A stretch of 64,000 bases of DNA from Alnus glutinosa (taxonomy: Eukaryota; Streptophyta; Magnoliopsida; Fagales; Betulaceae). Made by a program: the position numbers and the translations under genes. The DNA lies in assembly GCF_958979055.1 (NCBI RefSeq), contig NC_084897.1:26519628-26583627 (forward strand), given 5' to 3'. The stretch's first letter is position 1. Every line of letters begins with the position of its first letter. Of the stretch, positions 38,101 through 50,149 are shown piece after piece. The notes below the pieces were generated by a model. The model did no database searches and was not told the DNA's origin. It saw nothing but the letters and a program-made list of their open reading frames with translations.

Positions 38101-41100
38101 CTAAAAGTACATGCTTGTAGTTTCCTTTTATCTTATAATATGAAGGAAAGACATGGGTCATTATAGGCATGTTAAAACCACTGGCATTTCTTTGTCCTGT
38201 AGGAGGCTGAAAAAGAAATTTCATCTGTATCTGCAGAAAGGGATAGGGCCCTTCAAGATCTTCAGGGTGCTTTGGCTAATCATGTAAAAGAACTCAAAGA
38301 AAGGTGATTAATAATGCTGATAATGTCCTGTTGGCTTTTCATTCAAATCCTCTCTCTATTGCTTTATTTTATATGGAATTCAAAGTAAACTAGTAGAGTT
38401 GAGCTCAGTTGCTGTATTTTATATGGGAAATTTTCCTTACTTTATCTGCTTATAATTTTTGTATAAAATTATTTTCCAAAGCATCAGGTAAATGAGCAAC
38501 ACATGATGTGTTTGAAAAGGACATGCCGGTTTATGTTATTATTATTATTACTATTATAATTGTGATTAGAACACCTCTTCATTAATATGTTATATTTGTT
38601 TTGCAACTCCCTCATTTGAAATTCTAAGTTACCAGTATTTGTTGCAATAAAATGTACTGACTTTTGAAGAAGTGCAAAGAACTCCTTTTTGACTCTTCAA
38701 TTCCACATTATTCCAGAGATTTGCTCCTTGACAATGCCAAGCAGCAGATTAAGAGCTTAGAAGTAAAGATTGTTTCTGCTAATGCTAGCCACCAATCAGA
38801 TAAGGAAGCATGGGAAATGAACCTCCAAAATTTAGAAGAAACATGGCAACGTAAGATACATGCCAAGTCAAATAATGATGATTCTTACTTTCTTTTCCTT
38901 TGTCTTTGTCCAATCCGTAGATGCATATCAATTAAGCATTTTTATAAAGTTACATCAATAATTTTACAGTCAGATGCGACGCAATACGGGCTCAAAATGA
39001 AGCATCCTCTGGCCAGGATATACAAAAAGAACTAGATGAGCTCAAACTACGTTATAAAAGATTGAAGGTACCTTGTACCTTGTTGTTTTGGGGATTGGGT
39101 TAATTGTTAGCATGATCTTGTGTTAATTGGATGCTTAACCTTGTAGGAAGAGCATGATTCATTTCGTGATCTTGCTGATAGAATGATTGAGGAGAAGGAC
39201 AAAGAAATCTCTAAACTTCTTGATGATAAGAAGAATCTTCATCGATCTCTGGAATCAAGACCACCAACTGTATGTTCCTTCTTTTGTCTTCTTCAATAAT
39301 TGTAAAATTTCACCTGATACTTATAATTTCCCATGACATGGTTTTCTATATTTCTAGTCCTTGCCCTGACATGGTGATTAATAATCTCAGGTTGATCACA
39401 ATAATAATTACGACACAGGTATGAAGCCATTCTTGGTACCACTTATTAGCATTTGTATTAGTTAGATAAAAGTTGAAAGCTTTTCTGGATAACAAACTAA
39501 ACTGTTGGTTGGCTGCTGATGTCCTAACATATCCTTTTTCTCAAACTGGTATTATCAGCCACGGAAAAGCAGGATGCACAGAATTTAAGCACTACTGCAG
39601 CAGAACAGCAGATTCTGGTATAAACATGTCTTTTCTAAAAAATTCCGTTCTCATGTAAAAATGTAGTTTGTTGAGTCTCCAAAGGCATTTATTTACAATA
39701 GTTTTAGCAGGTAGCCACTCATTTATTTACAACAGTTTTAGCAGGTAGCCACTTCTATCTTAGAGAAGCAAGTTTCAGCCAGATCTGAAGGACAGATTTA
39801 TGTGCCTGAATAAATGAGCTGGTGTAGATAAAAACCCACACTAACTGGCAACTTTTTTTTTTTTTTTTTTTGGCTCCAATTTGTATGCCAATCCAGTGTC
39901 CCTGATATTTCCCCTCAACCTCTCTTGCTTCTACCTAGGCTTGCTTTATATCTTTATTAAATTTTGTATGCGTCACTTAATTGAAGTTTTTGTGGATAAT
40001 GTTCAAGGATCCATTAGTTACACCCTGAAAAATTATGGGTATCCCTTTGTAATTCAACATATTAGTGCCGGTTCACTTTTTCAATGGAGATGGACAATTC
40101 GCTGTGAGACTCGTATCATTTACCCATAGTTTTCTTTAATATGAGGGGATGCTTGATAATTGGTATATCTTCAAAATAATTTGTTTCATGCATTGCCTGC
40201 AAGTAGAAGGTTCAGGAACCATCCAAATATTTTGGTGATGGTTTTTCCTTTGAAACTCAGGTTTTAGCAAGGCAGCAAGCTCAGAGAGAGGAAGAGCTAG
40301 CTCAGTCGCAACGGCACATTTTAGCACTTCAAGTATGTCACATGAAGTCTAAATATCAAATTCTTTTTTCCCCACAGTTCAGTTTCTGATTTTTGTTTCA
40401 ATTCAGGAGGAAATTGAGGAGCTTGAACGTGAGAATCGTCTCCATAGCCAACAGGTATACATTTGTCTGAACTTTTGCATAGTGCAATTGTTTGTTTGTT
40501 CACTTAGTGTTAAAAACAAAGAGATGCTGGCTATCAAGAAACATTTCCATGAAAATGTTAGGTTGATGAATGGCCATTGAATGTTTATGAATATGTGGGG
40601 AAGTGGACTAAGATTGTTCATCCATGTGCCACAAAATCAAGGACTACTCATATATGAAGCGTTTTTGTTCAATTGTGTTCTGCTTTTTTTGTAAGAAGTG
40701 TGGGGAGGGGGATTTGGGCTTGCGTTAGTAGATCAGATTATTTTTTAGTTTATAATACAATTTTGAACCTAATAAGTGCAGGAAGCCATGCTGAAGGCCG
40801 AGCTTCGCAATATTGAAAGAGCACAGAAGAGGGATGGGGTAGATATGACGTACTTGAAAAATGTTATCTTAAAGCTTCTTGAAACAGGTATCTCAACGAA
40901 AGATTAGCTGTTACAATCGCAAAACTAATTGTTGAAGTCTACTTCCTTTTCTCAATGAAGTATCTAGACATTAGTGATATCAGAAAACTTTGGTACTTTT
41001 AATTATCATGACATTTTCCCAAAACAGGTGAAGTGGAGGCTCTATTACCCGTGATTGGGATGCTTCTTCAATTTAGTCCTCAAGAGGTGAAATTCTCAGT

Positions 41101-41661
41101 TTGTACTTGATGCTCCATTTTTTTGGTTATTCTGATTTAAGTCATGGTCTGTGTCTTTATTGTGCATATTGAAACAAGTCATGGTAAGCTGCTGCCCTTA
41201 AGATTGCATATGGATACCTGTCTAGCATGCGAAGATGGTAGCCTAGGGCCACAAAAGAGCATTGTTACAATTTACAAGTAATCAATCTGAACCTGTCATT
41301 TCACTTGGCTTCCTTGGGAGAAAACTTGACCAAAACTTCAGAACATTTAAATCAGATGAGCTGAGCAAGAACTAAATGGCCTATCTGTTGACCTTTTTCT
41401 AAGTCATGTATGTCATGTCTGACATAGTTTCAAGTGATGATGCTGCATTTCAGTTTATTATATTATATGCTAGAATGTGAATCAAGTAGACATTAGAAAC
41501 TTTTCTTAAAAGTGTGTCAATGAGGTTCAATACAGCATCTTCAAATGCAGATACTAAAGTGTCAACAAGCATACCACGCCTCTAGAGATGTTCCACCAAG
41601 CCCAGCAAGCGATACTTCGGGCTCTGCTCGCTCTCTTTTCTCAAGATTCTCATTTTCTTAA
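32197..41661 (+). CDS. GRIP: GRIP-domain golgin (trans-Golgi coiled-coil protein)
   Basis: A peripheral Golgi tether, recruited to trans-Golgi membranes by ARL1 GTPase through its C-terminal GRIP domain. The 21 coding exons are 32197-32665, 32839-32954, 34646-34815, 35014-35107, 35566-35652, 35782-35862, 36279-36404, 36698-36806, 36888-36967, 37978-38106, 38203-38303, 38717-38850, 38970-39067, 39147-39269, 39391-39418, 39559-39617, 40261-40332, 40407-40454, 40782-40887, 41028-41086 and 41551-41661. All phases agree, giving 799 aa, close to Arabidopsis GRIP (about 790 aa). Residues about 55-725 are almost continuous heptad-type, Glu/Lys/Gln-rich coiled coil. The GRIP domain (about 724-772) has DMTYLKNVILKLLETGE, with the conserved Tyr near 732, and LLPVIGMLLQFSPQE. 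A Ser-rich tail ends SLFSRFSFS. The start has a strong context (AAAAGATGGC). A LINE fragment lies antisense in the second coding intron. Confidence 0.94.
33430..34260 (-). mobile_element. LINE (L1-type) 3' fragment, antisense in a GRIP intron
   Basis: On the minus strand, broken frames encode pieces typical of the C-terminal part of plant L1 ORF2, after the reverse transcriptase. They include a WCGEQPLKVSFPELF-like stretch (about 34250-34180), RVRHGGEDTICWIPSKR (about 34045-33995), WKSIWKVKAPSRVEF, and HLCLMWCLWREQNAKSFED (about 33615-33560), the zinc-binding RVT region. Stops and frameshifts separate the pieces, so the copy is dead and 5'-truncated. It lies entirely in the intron between 32954 and 34646. 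Confidence 0.8.
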
Positions 41662-42058
41662 CAGTGGGTTAAATAGTCAGTGGATAATCTCACTGCAACT
41701 CAGCTGCAATGACGTTGGCCGCTCGCATGCAGATAGGGAAGTGCATGTTTGGCCTCAGTAAATGCTGTATTCTTTTTGTGACACTATATTGTTGCATGAT
41801 AAGGTTCAGATATTGTAAAGAACAATTAGAAGAGGGAATGACACACATCAAATATCAAGAGAGGGAGGAGAAATATTTTCGGTACTTTATTTACTCTTTC
41901 TGGAAGAAGTGTCATGAAGCCAGACAATTTTTATTTTTTTTCTCACAATTCAATGTTTTTCTTTCTTTTCACAATTCAATGTAAAGTATACGTGAGAATG
42001 ATACTATTGAGAAACAAGGCAATTCCCAGTGAACTTATTAATACAAATGGGATAAGGA

Positions 42059-42093
<35 letters not shown>

Positions 42094-42181
42094 GTATGTA
42101 TTGGCCCTATTGGGTGTCTTTTTATTTTTTTACTTTATATAACGACTCTTTCTTAGATTTTTTTTTTCTCCGTGATAAATT
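41662..42181. other. GRIP 3' UTR and flank, with a (CT)n run
   Basis: This is probable 3' UTR sequence followed by a CT dinucleotide microsatellite at about 42059-42085. No other gene was seen. Confidence 0.5.
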
Positions 42182-42331
42182 GAGTAATTCTATAAGTCTT
42201 TTTTGCATTCTTTTAAAAATGATGTGGCTTTTAAAATCACAATTTGATTAAAATTTAATAATGATTAAAATTGTGATTTTAAAAACCACATCATTAGTGG
42301 AGAGACACAAGATAGACTTATGGCATTACTT
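42182..42331. mobile_element. Mutator-type MITE related to 1292-1473
   Basis: This is a 150-bp element with inverted ends GAGTAATTCTATAAGTCT and AAGTAATGCCATAAGTCT (reverse complement of the right end). The sub-terminal word GATGTGGCTTTTAAAATCAC is nearly identical to that of the MITE at 1292-1473. The flanks TGATAAATT (42173-42181) and TGATAAACT (42332-42340) match at 8 of 9 positions, consistent with a 9-bp duplication. Confidence 0.7.
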
Positions 42332-43432
42332 TGATAAACTCTCTTGTTGAACCAAGAGGACTTGACCTTGATAGAATTGGAATTTCCAAATTGAAATTGT
42401 GAGATTATATAAGACTCACTTGTTTGGGTGATCTAAAATTTATTTGGGCAAGTTGTCTCATACGAACTTTCTTACTAAATTGCTAGAAATCTCAATCTGT
42501 TCAAATTTCTAGCTATTTGGGTATATCAATGATGAGAGAGTGAGAGTCCATGTGAAATTTATTTCTTCAAATAAATTTTGAACTCTAAACCACCTGCCGA
42601 ACAATTAAGTTTTAATGAGGCTACCCAAATTAAGTAGTGTGAAGTCACCGAGAAATGTCAAATGTCAAATAAGGAGCGTGAAGTACATTGAGATTGTCGG
42701 CGTCATTTAAGGAGCGTGAAGTATGTACAGTGAGAAATGTCAAATGTTGTTGGAAGAAATTTTTGTCCCTCCGCTTTTTTTTTCTTTTTTTTTTTCTACA
42801 ATATGTTATTAACCATCATTCTGTTGTAGATAGCATTTTTCTTTTTTTCTAAGCTCTTTCTTTAGCTTCTCATATGTGAACAAACAATGAGATATTTCAC
42901 AATCTTGAAATACAAACAATCACACACGGTTGGAGCTATGAAGAATAGAGAAATATTAACAACAAACATGTTTGTTAAATTTTTTATCTATTTGCTGTAT
43001 TTTGTTTTCTATTTTTAAAATAGAAAAAATAAAAACAAAAAGGAGAACAAAAAACCATATTTACAAACATACACCTAAAGGTTTCTTTATTCTTTATTGA
43101 ATCATCAAAACTCAAAACAAGATATCCATATAACGATTTTGCAATTCAGTAACTCATGTAACATTGTAAACAGGAGCTTCTAACTCAACTCACCAATTTG
43201 CAAGACATTATAATAATCTAAAACCTAACCCACTAAAATTTCTGTTGCTGGACATGAACATCAACACCATCCCAGATCATTAGCCTGAAATGCAATCAAA
43301 ATACTAGCCCACCTTCAATCAACAACAACAAACAAAATAGCAAACAAGACCAAGACCAGAAACAACAAAATTGCTACAACGTCTAATAATTATCAGCCTC
43401 AGCCAACAAAAGCTTATGAGCATATAAAATCA
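42332..43432. other. Spacer between convergent GRIP and PSAT genes
   Basis: A local direct duplication near 42655-42760 repeats GAGAAATGTCAAATGT and AAGGAGCGTGAAGTA. The last few hundred bases should include the 3' UTR of the phosphoserine aminotransferase gene. No further gene was seen. Confidence 0.45.
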
Positions 43433-44719
43433 TCAAGCATGCCTTGCCTGAAAATCCTTCATGAAAGCAACCAAATTCTCAACCCCAGCCAGAGGCATAG
43501 CATTGTATATAGAGGCACGCATGCCTCCAACCGACCTATGCCCCTTGAGCTGAATCATCTTCTCCTTAGCCGCCTCCTTCACAAAATCAGCCTCCAACTC
43601 CGGCTTCTCCAACGTGAACGGTACGTTCATCAACGACCTCACCGACTTCTCCACCGGGCTCCTGTAAAACCCATTGCTCTCGTCGATCGCCTTGTACAGA
43701 ATCTCAGCCTTCTTCTTGTTCTTCTTCTCAACCTCCACCAACCCACCCTGCTCCAACAAGTCCTCGAACACCAACCCACACATGTAGATACAATAACAAG
43801 GAGGAGTGTTGTAGAGCGAGTTGTTCTCTGCGTGGATCTTGTAGTCGAGCATGATGGGTGTGATCTCCTGGGCGTTCCCAATCAGATCTTTCCTGATGAT
43901 CACAATGGTGACCCCAGATGGACCCACGTTCTTCTGGGCCCCAGCGTATATAATCCCGAATTTCGACACGTCCACGGGCTTGGAACAGAAATTCGAAGAC
44001 ATATCCGCGACGAGAAGACCATTCTTCGGAGTTGGGTAGTCCTTGAACTCGACCCCGTGAATTGTCTCATTGGCGCATATATGCAAATACTTGGCGTCCG
44101 GACTCTGCTCCAGCCCCTCGAAGGCCGGGATTCTCGTGTACTTCTCCGATTTGCCGGACCAGATCACCTTGGGCTTAGAGTACTTCTGTGCCTCCTTGAA
44201 GGCCTTGTCGCCCCACGACCCAGTAACCAGGTAATCGACCGAGTCTTCGGGTTTAACCACGTTCAGAGGGATCGCGGCGAACTGGGTGGTGGCTCCGCCT
44301 TGGAGGAAGAGGACAGCGTATTCGGAGGGGATATCCAAAAGGGTGCGGAGATCCGCCTCGGCCTTTTGGATGATGGAGAGGAACTCCTTACCGCGGTGGC
44401 TCATCTCCATGACGCTCATGCCGGATCCGCGCCAGTTGTAGAGCTCGGACTGGGCCTTGAGGAGGACGTTCTCCGGCAGGATGGCGGGCCCGGCGGCGAA
44501 GTTGAAGACCCTATCTTGGGACTGGGTCGGCGTGTGGGTCAGTGGGCGCTGATCCTGGGTCTGGGCTGCGGTGGCGGAGCATTTGATTGAGATGGGCTTG
44601 GCGGGGAGGTGGAGAGTGTTGAGGTGGGTTATGGGGCTGATGGTGTTTTTTAGGAGGGGACGGTTGGGGTTCTGGAGGAGGAGTGAGTGGGGTGAGGTTG
44701 CCATAGCCATGGTGTTCAC
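43433..44719 (-). CDS. PSAT1: Phosphoserine aminotransferase, chloroplastic (EC 2.6.1.52)
   Basis: It converts 3-phosphohydroxypyruvate plus glutamate to phosphoserine and 2-oxoglutarate, the second step of the plastid phosphorylated serine pathway. The single 428-codon exon has no intron, as in Arabidopsis PSAT1. Residues 1 to about 69 are rich in Ser, Thr and Pro and poor in acidic residues, fitting a chloroplast transit peptide. The mature enzyme starts near [16 protein letters not shown]. Class V aminotransferase landmarks are [62 protein letters not shown] and [13 protein letters not shown], whose Lys263 should bind PLP. The C-terminal substrate-binding part contains [20 protein letters not shown] second in-frame ATG two codons on (Met4) could also serve. 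The CDS is notably GC-richer than the surrounding DNA. A (GA)n tract lies in the leader (about 44755-44771). Confidence 0.97.
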   Translation of the reverse strand: MNTMAMATSPHSLLLQNPNRPLLKNTISPITHLNTLHLPAKPISIKCSATAAQTQDQRPLTHTPTQSQDRVFNFAAGPAILPENVLLKAQSELYNWRGSGMSVMEMSHRGKEFLSIIQKAEADLRTLLDIPSEYAVLFLQGGATTQFAAIPLNVVKPEDSVDYLVTGSWGDKAFKEAQKYSKPKVIWSGKSEKYTRIPAFEGLEQSPDAKYLHICANETIHGVEFKDYPTPKNGLLVADMSSNFCSKPVDVSKFGIIYAGAQKNVGPSGVTIVIIRKDLIGNAQEITPIMLDYKIHAENNSLYNTPPCYCIYMCGLVFEDLLEQGGLVEVEKKNKKKAEILYKAIDESNGFYRSPVEKSVRSLMNVPFTLEKPELEADFVKEAAKEKMIQLKGHRSVGGMRASIYNAMPLAGVENLVAFMKDFQARHA

Positions 44720-46031
44720 CGGTTCAGATTCGAGATCTCAGAGACCCAGAGTCAGAGAGAGAGAGAGAGAGTTTTGCAGAGCTTAACACGATACGATACG
44801 AAACAAATGATGGGTGGAAGGAATATTTATTGGAGATTTGAAGTGGGAAAGTGATATTGCCACCCAAAGAGATGTTGTTCAATGCTTGCTTTCAGGAGCG
44901 CCGAGCGTGGTTGGTGCCTGGTGGGAACTGGGAAGCTTTTAAGCTTTAGATTTTAGAAACGGTGTCGTTCTCAGTTCTCTGATGTTGAGAGGGTGTCTTT
45001 TTCTCACGGGTAGGTCAAAATATAGAACTGCCTTTGATTGATAAGTTTTTCTCACTTTTGTTTTTTTATTTTTTAAAACAAAAATATTAACAAGCAAAAC
45101 AAAATTACTTTCATAATTATGTCACATTAAAATAAAAAAATAACTAAAAACTTCTTCTAAAAAAATTAACAATCGGAGCTTAACTTGCCCAGGAAAAAAA
45201 GAAAGAGAAAAAGGTTCAAAATAGAAGCTAATAGTAATATATAAGTAAAAATATAGGCGTCTCTATTGTTCTAATTTTGAGAGGCTAATAATATAAGGCC
45301 TAAGATATATGATGAGGGGTATATACACAAAAATGCCTACCATATATATATAGCTTATAGTTGGGGTCTAAGGGTAAAATAGTAGGCTAAAAGTAAAAGA
45401 GTAATTTTAAGAATTATTCAAGATATCATATAGAAATAGATTAGGAATCAGAATTGTATTTCAACTCTCACTAAAGTATGCAATTGGTCTGTTGGCTGTT
45501 GGGTTTGGTAGGCAAAAAGTCACATCAGAGTTTAGATTAACTTTCCCAAGGTTTTTTTTGACAGCTCCACTTCTCTAGCCCCACTGATTTGAATGGGAGG
45601 GGTTCTGGTTAGTGTTTTTTTAGGGATATAATTGTCTTTTACTAGTGGGGGCGAAAAAGACAATTAACACAATATTTAACAGAAGAATGAAGGGAAATGA
45701 AATAAAAATTAATTTGTAAGAACATCCATAAATGAAACCAGCTCTCTTTACTGAAAAATGAAATATGATGTTTTCATCACATTATTGCTCAAGGGAGCAG
45801 CAATAGAAAGTACAATAATAATTTGAAGGGGGAAACAATGAATATATATGCTCACCCAATTAGAAACTTAGGAAAAAAACAACTCTATGGCTGTGTTGTG
45901 CCTACCCAAATTAGAACTTAGGTCAATTAATAATTCTCAATGCAACCCAAGTTGCCGTATGAGTATTCCCCACCCAACCAACCAACCCCCAATTACAAAT
46001 TCATGCAGTGTTAGTAGCTGTACATGCCCTG
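44720..46031. other. PSAT 5' flank and cyclin 3' flank
   Basis: Upstream of PSAT there is a GAGAGA-rich leader and no clear TATA box. From about 45050 to 45520 the DNA is AT-rich spacer. The cyclin 3' UTR probably occupies the last 250 bp or so. No extra gene was seen. Confidence 0.4.
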
Positions 46032-48745
46032 CTATAGTTGGGTATCCAACAGAAAATTAGCCGGTTCAAATTTTGCAGTATACCCAAACTTAGATGTACA
46101 GTATTTCCTATGTACGCCTGTGAGTTTCCCTGTTGCTGCCTTTTGGTGGAAACCGACCATCAGTCTTGAGCATTCTCTGTGAGCAAGCAAAGCATAGCAT
46201 CTCATTGATCAAATGTTCATGTAAAAGAAACTCGAAATTCTAGTTGAGATGGTAAGAAACTCACAAGAGCTGATCTTCTGAGTAGCTGGTATGCCATTCA
46301 CAGGTCTTACTCCACTGCTTGAACCCATAAAGAGTACATTGAGCTGAATAGACTGCAGCAGCTGCTAATAAAGAAGGTGAAAACTTGAGCATTTCGTACT
46401 CAACGAGAGAAAGCTCAATCAAGAAGAAGGACAATTGCTCGAGCTTTTTGTCTGCTTGAGCAGCCTTGAGGAACCTTTGCATGAAAACATATGGGGTTGG
46501 AACTGACATGTTAAACTGCAATGTATTGAGTATCAAGCTCTCCTACAGGTTTATGAAGAGCTGAAGGTCAGTCACTTTGTTTAAAAAGTAAGTAGTTTGA
46601 ATCGTATGAAGTTGGCATAATCACAGCAAAAGAAAGTACCATTTCTAGAACCTCCTTCTTTGTGTAAGCTTTATCTGATATAAGGATCAAATCCCCGACT
46701 ATAGGAACAGAAACCTCCTCATATTTGCATGCTAAGAGCATGGCAACCAAACCGACCAACTGAAGTTTCTTTCTGACCATTGTTTGCTTGGACAAAAATC
46801 TGTCTATTAGACTAACGGTAAGGAACAATGTCTCCTTCATGAGGTCAAATTTGTCGTGGACCTGTGTTAATTCAAACAATCAGTACATTGCTCAAAATTG
46901 ATAGTAAACCAGAAACTCAATTATTGCCTTTTTAGGCATTGGTTTAGTAGAAGACATTATTATGTATACCTCAATAAGCCAGTCAATTAGTATAGACCTC
47001 ATCCTCTCATTAATGTCAACCTGTTGTCCCATATAGTTTGGTGAGACACAACTAAAACTCTGCAAAAAAAAAATTCTGGTGATTAGTAACCAAATTTAGG
47101 TAGAAATTGATGTTTTCCTTGTTAGTTACCGCATTTGTAATCATAATAGATTTTGAAAATTTAAAGCATATATCATAATATTCTCTTGGAATATTAATTT
47201 GGTAAATTCTGTCTGGAAATTCAATTAAAATGAACAATACAAGCAACTGAAAAATGATGGTGGTATCACAACCTTATATTCAAAATACATAATGGAGACA
47301 AAATTAATTATTATGACAAACATTTCAAGACTCCTAACTTAAATTAATTATTATGACAAACCTTATATACCAAAAGAACAAGCTTTAAGGGTAAAGGTGA
47401 AGGGTTTAGGGGTTCCTCAATTGTAAAAGATGGACATCATGACAACTATTATACATGTAACTTTATCCGGTGAAAGGGTAAGTAACTCAGTTTACCTCCA
47501 TTTTTCTGTAGTGGGCATAGAGATCTTCAATGTAGTCCACAACTGCGAGTGGATTCTTTGCATCACAGCTGTCAATATCCATGACAGGCTCTTCAACTAT
47601 ATCTTCCATTTCAACCTCCTCCTAACAATTTAGTATATCAATTACAACTTTGCAGATTGGTCAACTCAATTTTCAAAAAAAACAAATAACTGTTTAGAAA
47701 GGTAGATACCATCTCATGAGTTTCACTAGGCATCACTTCTGTTTGTTCTAAAAACATGGGCACTGGGATGTCTTCTTTAGGTGACTTGTGTTCCTCGTCT
47801 ACATATATGCAATCTCCAAATCCACTTGAGTTTGAAGCTGATGATGGGTTTGCCTTCTTAGTTTCCTGTTCGTAGTTAGAGCCAAGAAATCAATCAATCA
47901 ATCAATCCCAGCAGCACCCGAACATATGCAAGTTGGATCCATATTTTCTCATAGAAATTTGTGAGACAGAGAGAGAGAGAAGCGATACCTGAGGACAAGG
48001 TGGCTGCGCGTTTGCAATTTGTTGAGCAAACTTCCTAAATAACAAAGCATACCAAAGTCAAACTTCGAAAGCTTCATTCACTTTCAATTGGTTGATGAGA
48101 AATTCGAGGATGAAAGCAAAGAAAAGTTTGGATCATATGTCTTGTCAAAGTTTGTTTTCATCAAAAGCCAAGGAGATCTAAGGTTTAAATTTTAAATTAT
48201 TTTCTTTTTTGTCAGCTGCTAAAGAAACATAAAAGAAATTAAAGGCGACATTCTAAGTTTCTAACCTCGTAATTGGTCGATGCACTGGATCAGCCTGCTT
48301 CTTTTCACAGAATTCATGTTTTCTAAACAGTGGGAAAAAAAAAAAAAATCAGTTCCAATTCATGTTTTCTCAAAAGAGAGAACAAAAGCAAGAAACAAAA
48401 ATGTAACAAAACTGGAGAGATTATTGTAGCATCAAGAGAAGATTACTCTGACAAGCCTCTCTTATTGACAACACAAGGGTATGCTTGACCTCCCACTAAA
48501 CTCTGCTTAATAACGCTTAAAGCCCTTCTGGTCTGCCTAATCTCCTGCCCAAACTTTCTACTCCCCATCTCAAAACCTCCTATCATTCAAAAAATGAAAA
48601 AACCAGGTCAGATCTCGAGGTTTTCGAACCACATCCAATCTTAAATAGCCGAAATCTTAAGACTCGGCAGCGAGAATCAAACTTATTTACCTTGAAAATT
48701 TGTGGGCTTGTTCAAATTGGGATTGTTCTCGTCAGTAATAACCAT
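46032..48745 (-). CDS. G2/mitotic-specific cyclin, B2 type
   Basis: Regulatory subunit of the cyclin-dependent kinases that drive entry into mitosis. The ten exons, in transcript order, are 48745-48691, 48579-48447, 48322-48266, 48034-47989, 47865-47710, 47621-47496, 47059-46970, 46861-46640, 46542-46265 and 46176-46032. All are GT-AG and in phase, giving 435 aa. A destruction box RRALSVIKQ (about 36-44) marks the protein for anaphase-promoting-complex turnover; the final Asn of the consensus is replaced by Gln. The cyclin N fold (about 178-300) has [43 protein letters not shown] and [11 protein letters not shown]. The cyclin C fold (about 305-425) has [35 protein letters not shown] and [15 protein letters not shown]. 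The HYRKME junction, the C-terminal FEPANFLL and the length fit plant B2 rather than B1 cyclins. The exact CYCB2 paralogue cannot be named. Confidence 0.94.
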
Positions 48746-48923
48746 TTTCTTTGATTATCTGAAAGAACAATCAGACCAAAGAACAAAGTTAATCTACCTC
48801 CCAAGAATGTAGAAATGAAGGTGGGGGGGAGAAATATAGAGCTAAAAGTTAATAGACGAAAACAATAGTGGGGGGGGTATTTGTCTGCCAAAAGGCCCGT
48901 GCCCCCTTTACTTTTTTCAAACG

Positions 48924-49003
48924 CAACGGCTAGTGATTTCTGACCGTTGGATCATGGGTTTTGACAATACGGGACTTTCTCTCAATTTTGTCCTAACAAC
49001 GGT
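48924..49003 (-). promoter_or_regulatory. Cluster of MSA-like (AACGG) elements upstream of the cyclin gene
   Basis: Three AACGG cores lie 180-257 bp upstream of the cyclin start codon: 48925-48929 (GCAACGGCTA), 48942-48951 on the minus strand (TCCAACGGTC, a perfect match to the YCYAACGGYY consensus), and 48998-49002 (ACAACGGTCA). Mitosis-specific activator elements bind three-repeat MYB factors and drive G2/M transcription of plant B-type cyclins. The position next to a B2 cyclin makes this a likely functional promoter. Confidence 0.7.
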
Positions 49004-50140
49004 CACTTGGTTGGCAATTGGCATGTGGCGTGCCGCATCTGATTTCAAAATTATATTATTGTTTTTGAGTTTGTCTAATGATTGGTCTAAATCGGACTTG
49101 GGTTCCCTTCGGTGTTTGCCTTTTTTAACCTTAATAAACCCAAATCCTTTCCCTACTTTGGACTCCTGATTAATGCCAACTTTTTTTCTTTTTTTCTTTT
49201 TTTATAGATAATTAATGCCAACTTTGGATTGTGGTTGAGCAATAAATTTGGAGCTTTTATTACGATTCTCTTACAAACTCCTATGCTAATCTACTGTCCA
49301 CCCGACCCGAGTAGAACGTGATGCCACGCGGGTAAAAAAATTTAATAAACAAAATTTGACAGGTAAATTTAATTGTTTAATGAATGATATTATTAATGCC
49401 AAGTAAATTGTCCCACCAATTTGTAAGGAATATTTTTGTACTGCAAACTATAATACCTCTATCGGTGCTTTTGGTTCGTAAAATACCACGGGTATAAGGG
49501 TATTGCACGAATTTTTTGAGTTTTTTTTTTTTTTTTAAAAAAAATGGTTTAGTACAAAGCCTCAAACAAAAGTCTTGTGATTATCATAGTTTTTATTGTC
49601 AAATATCATCTGTCATCAGTTTTTATGTTCTTTTTATTGGAAGGAAATTAAGGGGGTATTTGGTAAAATGTCGAGAATTATGTTCATTTTTCCAATATTG
49701 AAAACTCTTTTTAACTCTCGGAAAGAGAAAAACAAGCTAAATTAAACTTTTGAATTATTGCATTATTTTATTGCTCACAGTAAAATTACTCATGAGCCCC
49801 TCAGGAAACATGCAATAATACTACTACTAGTGAGGGGCCAAATAGATCAGTGAGTTTGAAGAAGCATGGCCCCTCACATTATTTGACGGACCTCGGGAAT
49901 GTCAGTAATGCTGTAATGGTCTAAAAAATCTGTCTTTTGCCTGACTAGTTTTTCTAAAGGACCATGGCCCATAGTTGAAATATTTTATTGCATTCATGTG
50001 CAATGCACCTCTTTTGTTTTTTTATTTTTAATCTTGATAAAGCTTCAACGTAAACAGGAGCGTGTCATTTGGATGGATAGAGATTAAGGATATATTTGAC
50101 TTTGAGGTTTCAATGTGTGCGATTTAAAACATTATTTTAA
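49004..50140. other. Intergenic spacer upstream of the cyclin gene
   Basis: A mix of AT-rich DNA and T runs (for example 49517-49534). No gene or transposon end was recognised. Confidence 0.35.
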
Positions 50141-50149
50141 AAAATGTAA

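Noticed and set aside
43439..44590. A 383-codon open frame on the strand opposite the phosphoserine aminotransferase gene
   Set aside because: It is the mirror of a GC-rich, intronless, well-conserved coding exon. Its translation has no recognisable domain and is rich in Leu, Arg and His as expected for antisense of coding DNA.
24462..44719. Functional gene cluster of serine and cysteine metabolism (SERAT and PSAT)
   Set aside because: The genes are about 15 kb apart, in opposite orientation, with an unrelated GRIP gene between them. No other pathway member is present.
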